From Gammaproteobacteria bacterium (GTDB lineage Bacteria; Pseudomonadota; Gammaproteobacteria; Pseudomonadales; Azotimanducaceae): a DNA stretch of 64,000 nt. Of the stretch, positions 40,071 to 50,077 are shown one piece after another. Location of the stretch: NCBI GenBank assembly GCA_005799745.1, contig SYFY01000187.1:25678-89677 (forward strand). The letters are read 5' to 3'. The notes beneath the pieces were generated by a model. It did not search any database. It saw nothing but the letters and a program-made list of their open reading frames with translations, and was not told where the DNA came from. Position numbers and translations under genes: made by a program. Within the stretch, counting starts at the first letter, position 1, and each line of letters starts with the position of its first letter.

Positions 40071-41270
40071 CTACATGGCAGGTGCCGGTTCGGGTCTTGT
40101 TGTTTCGGGTCCTGCTGTTTCTGGAACGAGTGAATCCACTGGTGTTTCTACAGGCACCGTTGGTTGCGGTTGATCGGAAACCGCTCGCATGATGCGCCCA
40201 TCTTTGCCTTCCACAGTGAAGTAGAGCGCGCCGTCGGGACCGGTTCGTACATCGCGCACCCGTTCGCCGATTTCGCTGAAGAGTTTTTCTTCGATCAGTT
40301 TGCCATCCTCGCCCCGGTGTAACCGCCTCACTTCACGGTTGACCAGCGCACCCACAAAGAAGTCACCGCGCCATTCCGGGAACTGGTCGCCTTCGTAGAT
40401 AGCAAGCCCTGACGGACCAATGGAGGGGCGCCAATAAAATTCTGGTTGCTCCATGCCGGGCCACTCGGTATAGGGCGTGACATAGGCGCCGGTATAGTCC
40501 AGGCAATAACAGATCGCGGGCCAGCCAAAGTTCTTGCCCGGTTCAATGCGGTTGAGTTCATCGCCCCCTTGGGGACCGTGTTCGTTCAGCCATACCGTGC
40601 CGTCGGCTGCGATCGCAAGTCCCTGTGGATTACGATGGCCCCACGTCCACACATAAGGTGCATCTGGGAAAGGGTTGCCGGGTGCCGGCTTACCATCCGG
40701 AGTCAACCGCAGTGTTTTACCGAGTTGGCTCTTCACATCCTGGGATTCGTGCCTGAAGGAGAACCCATCACCCGTCGTCAGGAGCAGATTGCCGTCACCC
40801 AAAATCACCAACCGCCCGCCGTAATGAACAGGCGTGTTCTTGCGGCGTTCAACTCTGAAAATGACGCTGAGATTTTCCAGCTTTGCACCATCAGCGTTTT
40901 CAACCAGCGTCGCTCGCGCGATGGCGGTGCCGTTATCTCTAGGCATCCCTTCGGCGTAAGTGAGGAAGAGCTGTCCGTTGTTGACGAAATCCCGATCCAC
41001 AATAACGTCGAAGAGTCCACCTTGGCTCTTGAAATAGACCGGCGGAACGCCCCCGACAGGCCCGCTTACCGTACCGTCCGCAGCGACGATACGCAGTCGT
41101 CCTGGGTGCTCCGTAACCAGATAACGACCATCAGGCAGAAACGCAAGACCCCAGGGAATTTCCAGGCCGCTGGCCACAGTTTCCAATCGATAACCGGCCG
41201 TTGCCACCGACGCAAACATAATCTGTGACAACACGCCGACGCAGAAAAGGGTGGTCAATCGGGTTAGCAT
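40071..41270 (-). CDS. PQQ-dependent sugar dehydrogenase (soluble glucose dehydrogenase-like)
   Basis: 399 aa; signal peptide; ASGLEIPWGLAFLPDGRYLVTEHPGRLRIV, WTWGHRNPQGLA, WLNEHGPQGGDELNRIEPGKNFGWP. Confidence 0.93.
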   Translation of the reverse strand: MLTRLTTLFCVGVLSQIMFASVATAGYRLETVASGLEIPWGLAFLPDGRYLVTEHPGRLRIVAADGTVSGPVGGVPPVYFKSQGGLFDVIVDRDFVNNGQLFLTYAEGMPRDNGTAIARATLVENADGAKLENLSVIFRVERRKNTPVHYGGRLVILGDGNLLLTTGDGFSFRHESQDVKSQLGKTLRLTPDGKPAPGNPFPDAPYVWTWGHRNPQGLAIAADGTVWLNEHGPQGGDELNRIEPGKNFGWPAICYCLDYTGAYVTPYTEWPGMEQPEFYWRPSIGPSGLAIYEGDQFPEWRGDFFVGALVNREVRRLHRGEDGKLIEEKLFSEIGERVRDVRTGPDGALYFTVEGKDGRIMRAVSDQPQPTVPVETPVDSLVPETAGPETTRPEPAPAM

Positions 41271-41303
41271 TCAATGACTCCAGCAAAGACGGAAGAAGCA
41301 TAC

Positions 41304-41738
41304 ATGGGAAAACGAGCATTCGCGTTTGTGATCGCCTGGGTCGCGACGTACGTGCTGGCAGTCGCCGCAGCCACCCAGTCCATTCTGGCTTATCTCGAAG
41401 GTCTTGGCCGTGAAGTCACGTTTGCGGAGCGGCTCGAAGCGATCGGTCACGATATCGCCGGCATGGTAATTCCCTATGGCGCGATCATCGGGCTCGCCAT
41501 GGTCGTAGCCTATGGCGTAGTGGCGCTCATCGTTCGCAATCGACAAGGGCTCAGGCTCCCAGGTTATGTGCTGGGCGGATTCACCGCAGTGCTGGCGATA
41601 CATTTGGGACTCAGGCTCGCTTTCGACATGAATCCGGTGTGGGCCACGACGACACCACTGGGCCTGATCCTCCAAGGGCTTGCAGGCGCGGTAGGTGGTT
41701 ACGTGTTCTTTCGGCTCAATTCGCCCAAGCCCGCGTGA
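41304..41738 (+). CDS. hypothetical multi-TM membrane protein
   Basis: MGKRAFAFVIAWVATYVLAVAAATQS..., four hydrophobic segments. Confidence 0.7.
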   Translation: MGKRAFAFVIAWVATYVLAVAAATQSILAYLEGLGREVTFAERLEAIGHDIAGMVIPYGAIIGLAMVVAYGVVALIVRNRQGLRLPGYVLGGFTAVLAIHLGLRLAFDMNPVWATTTPLGLILQGLAGAVGGYVFFRLNSPKPA

Positions 41739-42055
41739 GAACGGCGCTGCTGTTCACCGGGATGTTGCTGTGCATGGAAGCCAACGCGCATCCGCTTTCA
41801 CCCGAAGCAGCATGCAACGAACCCTCACGTCCATCACGTAGCGACGTCGAAAAGTGGAACCGATTTGTTGCTGACGTCGATGTCTATCGCGCCTGTATCT
41901 CGACTTTCGTCGATGTAGAGTATTCCGCTGCAGATGTGCATCGCTCTGCTGCCGAAAGGGCGGCGGAACGATGGAATCACTTCGTCCGAAACAACCTCAA
42001 CGTGCCTGAGGATTTTCCTCACATTCCCCGTCGTGAACCGCGCGAAACCCCTTAA
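41735..42055 (+). CDS. small exported protein, GTG start overlapping the preceding stop
   Basis: (V/M)RTALLFTGMLLCMEANAHPLSPEAACNEPSRPSRSDVEKWNRFV...; stop codon lies inside the 5' terminal repeat of the MITE-like element. Confidence 0.6.
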   Translation: MRTALLFTGMLLCMEANAHPLSPEAACNEPSRPSRSDVEKWNRFVADVDVYRACISTFVDVEYSAADVHRSAAERAAERWNHFVRNNLNVPEDFPHIPRREPRETP

Positions 42056-42202
42056 GGAAACTCTGAACAATAGGATTTTTTCGTCAGAACAAGGCGGGCG
42101 GAGCGGAGGAAAATCGCGGATATGCAGTAAATCCGCGATTTTGTGGAGCGACGACCAACGCAGTTATGGCGGAAAAAGACATTAATCTGAGGTTCCTTAA
42201 GG
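42050..42202. mobile_element. MITE-like non-autonomous element, 153 bp
   Basis: Imperfect TIRs CCTTAAGGAAaCTCtGAacAAT / CCTTAAGGAAcCTCaGAttAAT (right end reverse-complemented); perfect 12-bp internal stem AAAATCGCGGAT/ATCCGCGATTTT at 42110-42121 / 42131-42142. Confidence 0.75.
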
Positions 42203-42242
42203 CGGATATCTACTTCGCAGCCCACTCGACCCGGAGATTCTC

Positions 42243-43163
42243 GTGAACGACACACCAAAGGCGCCTCCCGTTGCGGCGTCCCTTGATTGGCGGTTGGTCT
42301 TCAAAGGAAGCGTGAATCGTTGGGAGTGTGACGAGAACGACCATCTCAACGTCCGTTTTTATTCCCGGATGGCAAACGAAGCACTCACCAACGCCTTGGC
42401 GGAAGTTCTTCCAGCTGCCGTTTTCAGCAGACGAGGACGACTCGTTCTGCAGCATATGCGCTACCTGGCTGAAGCACGCCTGGCTACGCCCATCAGCGGA
42501 TTTGTTGCTCTGGCAGGCATCGAGGGTGAACGCCTGCGCCACGTGATCGAGCTGCGCCATTCCTTCAGCGAGACGGTGCTCGCGACGTTTTTGGCGGACA
42601 CTGAGGTGGAGGCTCACGGACTGGCGAACACATCGGATCTGGTGCTTCCACCGCACATCGGTCCTCGCGGGTTGCCGCTGGCGGATTCACCCTTCGGTCG
42701 CTTGCGCCGCACCGAGGCAAAGGCACTGGGCTTCACGTTGATCGGCAAAGGTGTGATTGATCGGGCGGAGTGCGACGAACGCGGCCAACTTCCCCCCCAT
42801 GCACTCATGGGCCGTATGTCTGATGCCATGCCCAACCTCTGGGCCGTGTTACAGACGGCGGATGAGCAGGCAGCCCGTGCCAACGGTTTTCAGGGCGGGG
42901 CTGTATTGGAATACCGTATGTGCCATCACCAGGTGCTCGCGGTCGGTGGCCGCTATGAAATCTGGTCAGGGGTGCGCAACGTGAGCGTGAAACTGCAGCA
43001 GTTCGTCCATCTGCTGTTTGATGCGGACGATGACACTTGTGTCATGAGTGGTGAAGCTGTCGCTGTGGTTCTGGACCTGCAGGCCCGCAAAGCCGTAGAA
43101 ATTTCTCCCGAACGTCGGACACGTATGCAGGCGTATCGAGTGACGGAGCCTGCCGTTCGCTGA
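42243..43163 (+). CDS. hot-dog-fold acyl-CoA thioesterase-like protein
   Basis: 306 aa; KGSVNRWECDENDHLNVRFYSRMANEA... typical hot-dog N-terminus. Confidence 0.75.
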   Translation: MNDTPKAPPVAASLDWRLVFKGSVNRWECDENDHLNVRFYSRMANEALTNALAEVLPAAVFSRRGRLVLQHMRYLAEARLATPISGFVALAGIEGERLRHVIELRHSFSETVLATFLADTEVEAHGLANTSDLVLPPHIGPRGLPLADSPFGRLRRTEAKALGFTLIGKGVIDRAECDERGQLPPHALMGRMSDAMPNLWAVLQTADEQAARANGFQGGAVLEYRMCHHQVLAVGGRYEIWSGVRNVSVKLQQFVHLLFDADDDTCVMSGEAVAVVLDLQARKAVEISPERRTRMQAYRVTEPAVR

Positions 43164-43294
43164 AGAAGTTTCCATCTAGTCGTCGGGTTCGATTCAGCGC
43201 AAGATCGCCCGTGTACGCCGTCTGAATACCCGCCTATAGAAGGGCAGCCGGGCATGATGGCGGATTAGCAAAGTGACGACAGAGGCTTGATTCA

Positions 43295-43999
43295 ATGAAC
43301 GTTTCGCGGGTGCAAATGATCTCCAAGAATTTTTTGATCGTGATCTTGGTGGTGTTTTCTTGGCTGTCGTCACCCGTAAGTGCAGCAGAAGCCTGGAGTC
43401 TGCTCGGTCTCGACAGTGTCGCGCCACTCGCCCGCGCTGAGCGCCTCGCGATTGCTGAAGATCTGATTCGTCGTCTCGATACGCTGCGCAAGCGCGTGCC
43501 CATGCAAAAACCCGATGATGCTGAGGCGGTGCGACAACAGCTCGATAGTCTCGATGACATGACGCTGTCGAGTGAACGTCGCGGTCGCTTCTTTCTGTCG
43601 TTGCCGTATCAGCACTATCAACTGCTCGAGCTGTTGAACAGCGCCCGTGAGGAACTGGAGTGTGTTAGGACCATGGAGTTGGTTGCTGTCGAACATGGAT
43701 GCTGGGCGCGGCTGGCTTCGATCTACCTTTCTGAAGAACGCCTCGAGCTGGGTATCGGTACCTTACGCGCAGTCCGCTTGTTACCAAAGGATGACGATAT
43801 GCCGCGCCCTGCTCAGGACCCGAGAGTGTGGTATGGCGAGTTTGGTCGAGGGATCGTTCGAAGAGTGTTGACGCCATGGATACAAACTTTAGGGATCGCA
43901 GAACAACAAGCGGTCGTGCCGGTACCATCCGAGCCGTTGTTGCCCGGTCCTGCTGGCGTCGAATCCGAGACCGTTGTGGAGGAGGGCGATGCACCATGA
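43295..43999 (+). CDS. hypothetical exported protein
   Basis: 234 aa with N-terminal signal-like segment (FLIVILVVFSWLSSPVSAAEA). Confidence 0.75.
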   Translation: MNVSRVQMISKNFLIVILVVFSWLSSPVSAAEAWSLLGLDSVAPLARAERLAIAEDLIRRLDTLRKRVPMQKPDDAEAVRQQLDSLDDMTLSSERRGRFFLSLPYQHYQLLELLNSAREELECVRTMELVAVEHGCWARLASIYLSEERLELGIGTLRAVRLLPKDDDMPRPAQDPRVWYGEFGRGIVRRVLTPWIQTLGIAEQQAVVPVPSEPLLPGPAGVESETVVEEGDAP

Positions 44000-44607
44000 G
44001 TAAGTTGAAAAGTGCTGGCTTACTTGCGCTTGCCTTGGTGACCGGCCCGGCGGCATTCGCTGCGGCCGTGACTGTTCTGCTGAACTCATCGCCCGCCCAC
44101 GAGTGTTTTTTGGAAGTTGAACGGGATCGCATGAATCCCGACTTTGAATCCTGTGATTCCGCCCTCGATATCCAGGCACTCGGGCGCAAAGAAGTGGCGG
44201 CAACACATGCCAATCGTGGCATCTTGTATGCCCGTGAAGGACGACTGCGAGCAGCCCTTCAGGATCACAACCGAGCGGTAAAACTGGCCGCGGAACTGTC
44301 GGCGACGTGGATCAACCGCGCTAACGTCTACATGCGAGCGCAGCGATTTCCAGAAGCGTTGAGTGACCTTGATGTCGCTATCCGCATCGCCGACGACCGA
44401 CTCGGTATTGCTCATTACAACCGCGCGCTGTTGTTTCAGCGTATTGGCGACATCGAGTCCGCACGCATCGATGCGGAAAAAGCCCTGCAGCTGCACCCGG
44501 ATTCGGAAGAGATTCTCGGTTTTGCCTGGGCACTTAACATCGTGGAGCTCCCCAAAGAAATTACGCCCTCAGAACCGGACGAAGTGAAACAGGGCGACGA
44601 GAAGTAG
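43996..44607 (+). CDS. TPR-repeat exported protein
   Basis: MSKLKSAGLLALALVTGPAAFA...ATHANRGILYAREGRLRAALQDHNRAVKLAAELSATWINRANVYMRAQRFPEALSDLDVAI; ATGA overlap with upstream gene. Confidence 0.85.
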   Translation: MSKLKSAGLLALALVTGPAAFAAAVTVLLNSSPAHECFLEVERDRMNPDFESCDSALDIQALGRKEVAATHANRGILYAREGRLRAALQDHNRAVKLAAELSATWINRANVYMRAQRFPEALSDLDVAIRIADDRLGIAHYNRALLFQRIGDIESARIDAEKALQLHPDSEEILGFAWALNIVELPKEITPSEPDEVKQGDEK

Positions 44608-44686
44608 CACGCGAGGGAATCAGGTACCGAGGGTAACGACGCCGGGCGGTGGTGCTGTGGAGAGGTCAAGACGAGCAAATCGCAGA

Positions 44687-44714
44687 CAAAAAAAACCGCC
44701 AGTGACTGGCGGTT
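44687..44714 (-). terminator. Intrinsic terminator oriented leftward
   Basis: Minus strand AACCGCCAG-TCA-CTGGCGGTT followed by T-run; no leftward gene directly upstream. Confidence 0.65.
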
Positions 44715-44945
44715 CAGCTTCCCATGTTTTTATTTTTTTACTGGGGGAATGACCAATGACGGTTCGTCGAGTTTCTGCTCCTGGTCTCCGCTTCTGGTTT
44801 TCAGAGGGGGGACAACTGATGCCGACGTAACTGTCTTCTGGTTCGATGCGTCCTCAAATCCTTGCGCAGTGGCGGCAGAGTACTCTCAGAAGTGTAACGA
44901 CGCAATGCTTTCATCTCTTCAAATCAATCAGTTAGCAGAACTATC

Positions 44946-46457
44946 TTGAATCACAATAAGGGCAGCTTTTTTCACAGGCTCAAGCACGCGGCGGCATTGG
45001 CCGAGGCAAAAGCCGCACTTTTCCTAGAGAACGGCGAAAAAGTGACATACCGGATGCTCTTCGAAGCGGCGGGCCGGTACGCGTCAGTATTACGCCGATT
45101 GAGCGTGGCGAAAGGTGATCGGGTGGTCGTGCAGGTCGAAAAGTCGGCGGCCAACCTCGCGCTCTACCTTGGAACATTGCAGTGTGGTGGCGTCTATGTG
45201 CCACTCAACACCGCTTATACGCGAGAAGAGGTGGCTTACTTCTTGTCGGATGCGGACGCCGCGGTGTTCGTGTGTGGAGATGCAGTGCTAGCCCTGCAAT
45301 CTCGGTTCCCTAAGATTCGCTTTATGACCCTCGACAGGCAGGGCAATGGCTCCATCGCAACGCTTGCCGAAGCAGCCGACACTGATTCGGCAATCGAAGT
45401 GATTACGAAAACCGACCTTGCGGCCATCGTCTATACGTCGGGAACCACAGGTCGATCCAAAGGCGCCATGCTCAGCCACGCCAACCTCTCGTCTAACGCC
45501 GATGCGTTAATCGAAGCTTGGGGTTGGCAACCCGATGACGTATTGCTACACGCGCTCCCGGTGTTCCATGTACATGGGCTCTTTATCGCCTTGCACTGCG
45601 CGCTGCTGACCGGTACTCCCATGATCTGGTTACCAAAGTTTGTGGCGGAGCAGACGCTCGATCGACTCAAAGATGCCACCGTGTTGATGGGGGTGCCGAC
45701 GTTCTATACGCGTCTACTCGCAGAGCGCGAGTTGAACCGAGCGAGCGTCCAGCACATGCGACTTTTTATCTCAGGCTCGGCGCCACTCACACCGCAGACC
45801 TTTGCTGAGTTCGAGTCGCGCACCGGTTATCGGATTCTCGAACGTTACGGGATGAGCGAAACCATCATCAACACCACCAACCCGTTACACGGCGAACGGG
45901 TTCCCGGCACCGTAGGTTTTGCGTTGCCGGGTGTGGATGTGCACATCGCCGATCAAACAGGTAACCCGCTGCCCCACGGCGAAGTGGGCATGATCGAAGT
46001 GCGTGGACCCAACGTCTTCTCTGGTTACTGGCGTATGCAGGAAAAAACTCGCGATGAAATTCGAGCTGCGGGTTGGTTTATCACCGGTGACCTTGGAACT
46101 CAAACAGCCGACGGGCGGGTGAGTATCGTCGGCCGCGGCAAAGACTTGGTAATCTCCGGGGGATACAACGTGTATCCAAAGGAAATTGAAGAGGTGCTCG
46201 ATACGTTGCCGGGGATTCAGGAATCCGCAGTCATCGGTGTGCCACATCCTGATTTTGGTGAAGCCGTGGTCGCAGTACTGGTTTCTTCAGGAGGCGAGAT
46301 CAGACTCGAAGATCTCTCGGTGCATCTGACTGAGCGGTTGGCGAAATTCAAAGAGCCCAAGGCCGTTTTTTGTGTTCCTGAATTGCCACGCAATACCATG
46401 GGGAAAGTGCAGAAAAACCTGTTGCGAGATCGTTTCGTTGACACCTTTGTGAGTTAA
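44946..46457 (+). CDS. matB: malonyl-CoA synthetase-like AMP-dependent CoA ligase
   Basis: 503 aa; IVYTSGTTGRSKGAMLSHANLSSN, LERYGMSETIINTTNPLHGERVPGTVGFALPGVDV, PRNTMGKVQKNLLR. Confidence 0.85.
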   Translation: MNHNKGSFFHRLKHAAALAEAKAALFLENGEKVTYRMLFEAAGRYASVLRRLSVAKGDRVVVQVEKSAANLALYLGTLQCGGVYVPLNTAYTREEVAYFLSDADAAVFVCGDAVLALQSRFPKIRFMTLDRQGNGSIATLAEAADTDSAIEVITKTDLAAIVYTSGTTGRSKGAMLSHANLSSNADALIEAWGWQPDDVLLHALPVFHVHGLFIALHCALLTGTPMIWLPKFVAEQTLDRLKDATVLMGVPTFYTRLLAERELNRASVQHMRLFISGSAPLTPQTFAEFESRTGYRILERYGMSETIINTTNPLHGERVPGTVGFALPGVDVHIADQTGNPLPHGEVGMIEVRGPNVFSGYWRMQEKTRDEIRAAGWFITGDLGTQTADGRVSIVGRGKDLVISGGYNVYPKEIEEVLDTLPGIQESAVIGVPHPDFGEAVVAVLVSSGGEIRLEDLSVHLTERLAKFKEPKAVFCVPELPRNTMGKVQKNLLRDRFVDTFVS

Positions 46458-46486
46458 CCCAGCCCAATCGCTTCGGCTGGGTTTTG
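46456..46486. terminator. Intrinsic terminator after matB-like gene
   Basis: AACCCAGCC-N10-GGCTGGGTT followed by TTG. Confidence 0.7.
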
Positions 46487-46550
46487 CCTCTACGGACGCC
46501 TCACCCACGGCGTATGTCCGCTGCCAAACTCTTGCGAACGTCCCGTCGCA

Positions 46551-49500
46551 CTAGGCCGCGGGATGCTCCTCGAGCGAAGTAATGAGCTCGGATGACACCC
46601 GGCCACGAAGCTCACGCCAATTCGCGTGATAGAACTCGAGTAAGGCTTCACGGATCGCTCCACTCGCGCTCGAATGTTGCTCGGACACTTGGCACGCAAC
46701 TCGATCTAAATGAGTCGGCAGTTCCATGATCTGCCGCCATGTACTGGAACCTGCTCCGGAGTGGAGCGCTGTGTTCGCGACTTCCGCGACCTTGTTGTGC
46801 AGCACAAGACCGTCTTCGGTCCCGCTCGTTACGACCCGGTAAATTTCGTCGGCAAGTGGATCGGGTTCTCCGTCCTGCATTTGCGCGAGAAGATCGCCGA
46901 AAGTGGACGATTTCTCGGCGAACAACTTTTGTAATCTGTTGATGTAAGGCTCTGGATTGATTCCTGCTTCGACGAGCCATCGCGTCGAGAAGGCGGCAAT
47001 AAATGCCATCTCTTCGAGCGACCCTCGATCATGCTCGAGGAACCACGTTCGGCGAGCACCCGCGCTACCACGGTGCTCCCGCTTCCAGCGCCATCGACCA
47101 TTGCAGACATGTTGAGCGAGTTTGAACGCTGCAAACAACTTCTCAATTTCGCCTGTGAGGTCCGCATAACCCATGCGTGGCATCGACTGAACGAATGAAC
47201 GAAACGCAGCAGGATTGTTCTGCGCTTGCAACAATCCAACGACGATATCCCGGAGCCTTCGATCCGTCGGGCGACGTTTTTCGATCCACGCGACCGTCGA
47301 ATTGACGTGACGATTGATCAACAGGGAGCCATCTCGCTAATGCGGATTACCCAGAGGGGTGCCGAGTTCGAGCAGGGCGTGCAGCACACGTGAGTCCAAC
47401 TGACGAGCATCCAGATCCGAGATCTGCTTGAGCCGCTCTTGGGCTGCTTGCTCCTGAAGTTCTCCGGACTCCGTGAGGTACACTCCGAATGCATGATAGA
47501 GCGAGAGGCAGCCGAGTACTTCTGAAGCAAAGTTTGAGAGTACAAGGTCATCGCGGGCGATGACCTTGGCAACAGCGCCTACTCTAACCAGATGTTCAAC
47601 CAGCCTGGGATCTTCTGCCTGCTTATGTACAAAAAGTTCGAAGTCAGAAGGCGCGAGCGAGGGTAACTGGTCGTTGGTAACTCTCTATCCATGACGTGTT
47701 CGTTCGATGCTCAGGGGCTCATCAAAGTTGTATGCAAACACCAAGCCGAAACCACAACGACTTCTGGTGTTAGGGCTGCGCTCGACAAACGTCGTTGGGC
47801 TTGAGTTGATGGCCCGCGGTCCACCCGCAACAAAAGCTTCATAGTCTTTCGATCCGAGGAAGAGTCTGTACAGACTCGGCAGGTGCGGCACATCGGCTAG
47901 CTTCATGATGACCGTCGTGTTGGTCACTGCGTTGTCGATGACTACAAAACCCTCAAGCCCATAGACCTCGACCGGCAGTTCATCAGAGATGATGAGATTG
48001 TTACCGCAGGCGACCAGCTTGACTTGCTCCGGCGTGCCGACACAGATGTTACTGTGCCCTCGGTCGTACAACGGGTGCCCACGGTAGAACTGCATCATGT
48101 TCTGCCCGGGAATCCCGAAGTCCTCGAATCGAACACCAGGGTCCATCAACGCGGTTGCGACCCGAACGCTGTCCTGGGTTTGTGCACCCCATGGTGCCGC
48201 CTTGCACAACAGGTGTTCCGCCAGGTTTCCGGATTCCGCTTCCATGGGAACGACGCTTCGAAAATACTGTTCCTTGAAGATCACGCACCCGGATTCCCAC
48301 GCTAGATCACCAGGTGACGCCATCAAGTCATCGAATGTCGCGACGTCGGGTTTTTCAGCGAACCGTTCAACTTCAAAAGTTCTGTAGCCATCGATCTGCC
48401 TTCGATACTTTGCATGCCCGAACCGTTCATCACGAGCCGTGCCCCAAGGCACTTGGCGCCCGACGCTGATGAGTACATCGTTTTCTCTGGCGGTAATCAG
48501 AGCGGACACCAGTGCGGACTGGAATCGGTGATAGGGTTCAACCACGTTGTCGGCCATGCTGACAACAACAAGGCGGTTTTCTGGTTTTCCGGCGATCGGC
48601 ATCCCTGCACAGGCGAGATTCACCGCTGGAACGGTGCCTTTTGGAACTAACTCAAGTACGCAGTTTTCTGCAGGGATTCCTTCTTGCGACGCCTGTTCGA
48701 TCACCTGGCTGAGTGCGTTTCGGCTGCAGAGAATATAAATACGTGAGGAGGGGACCAACAGGTCGTGGCGGAAACGTCGGATCGTCTCCTGCAAAAGTGA
48801 TCGATCGCCGAGCAGTGACATGGACACCGGCTTTGGGCGATTTTCACAAGAAATTGGCCAGACTCTCGATCCGATACCACCTGCAAGAATCGCCACACAG
48901 GAATTGCTGACAAGCCAGGACACGTAGTACTTATGTAAACCGCGCAAGCAGAACATCTGGGTCCAATAGCTTCGAGTATCAGCGACTTCTCTTCCTCCGA
49001 CTGGTTTTTCGAAGAAGCCGTACCTGTACCAACCTGGTGCACCTTCACGCTGTGCGAGAACTCTGCCTGCAAGGTCGTCCAGCAACCCATCGAGGGAAAA
49101 GTCGAGTTGCTCCAAATGTCTCAGATCTGATCCAAGGGCTAGAACTTGGGCTAGCGCGTCTGTTCGAAAACGGGATGACGGTTGACCTGACGGGAATTCG
49201 AAGCTCTGCGGTATCTCGCCATTGTTGCATTGACGGAGCGCCCATTCGGTCGCGCGCTTCGCAGCATCAACGAAACGCTGCTCGCCGGTCATTCTGCCAA
49301 CATGCAGGAATCCCTCCGTCGCGTAACAGTGCGGATGCAGCTCAGTACGCCCGTTAGACTTTTGAATCGCCCCGTTATCTCCCACAAACTTCAGCGCGGC
49401 ATCACAGATGCGGACTGCGTAATCGCGATATCGACCACTTCCTGCGACCTCATCGAGGTCCACAAACGCCTCGGCTACTTTGGTAAGAAACGTACCAAAG

Positions 49501-50039
49501 GCTCGCGACCAGACGTTAGTGTCTGCAGGTACAGGCGTTCCTTAGCGGGCATCAAAAATCGCGTGGACTTCACCGTTTGCATCGATCATCGAATCGATCA
49601 TGAACTCAGCCATTCGAACTGCCGAATCGAGATAGGACGCTGTACCCAGCGTTCGATACGCCGCGACCATTCCACGCACACAGATCCCCGTATCAAACGC
49701 GTAAATGCGGCGCCCGGAGAAGGAGGTGTAGGCCAGTTCAGGGCGAGTGTCGTGTTCGAAATAAAATCGGGTCAGTATTCCCCCAGTGCTGTCCTGTCCG
49801 TGATCACGGATCCAGTCGGCACTCCTGGCCATGAGCTGCAGATAGCGAGCATCTCCAGTCAATGAATGAAGGGTGAGAAAATCGAGAAGTGCATATCCGG
49901 TGACTTCGGTAAAAAGAAACCGTGGAGCACCGTCCTGCCTCCCGGGTTCGAGAACACCACCGGTTTCAGCGTCGAAAAACTGATCAAGTGCTGCTTCGTA
50001 GTCGACCAGCACGTCCTTTTGAAAATTGGTAATCAACAC
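46551..50039 (-). pseudogene. Long single-frame ORF with in-frame stops: alpha/alpha-barrel (AGE-like) domain, mannose-1-phosphate guanylyltransferase domain, uncharacterised C-terminal region
   Basis: ORFs 49542..50123, 47685..49463, a start-less segment 47340..47684 and 46551..47321 are all in one frame, separated only by TAA 49542-49544, TAG 47685-47687, TAG 47337-47339. GMP motif VAILAGGIGSRVWPISCENRPKPVSMSLLGDRSLLQETIRRF. Probable GTG start at 50039 after AAGGA-type RBS. Confidence 0.75.
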
Positions 50040-50077
50040 GTCGCAATTTCCTTCAGAAGATGGACTCTTAAAACGGC

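Noticed and set aside
44749-44949. 66-aa ORF before the matB-like gene
   Set aside because: No homology signal, poor RBS context; probably leader sequence
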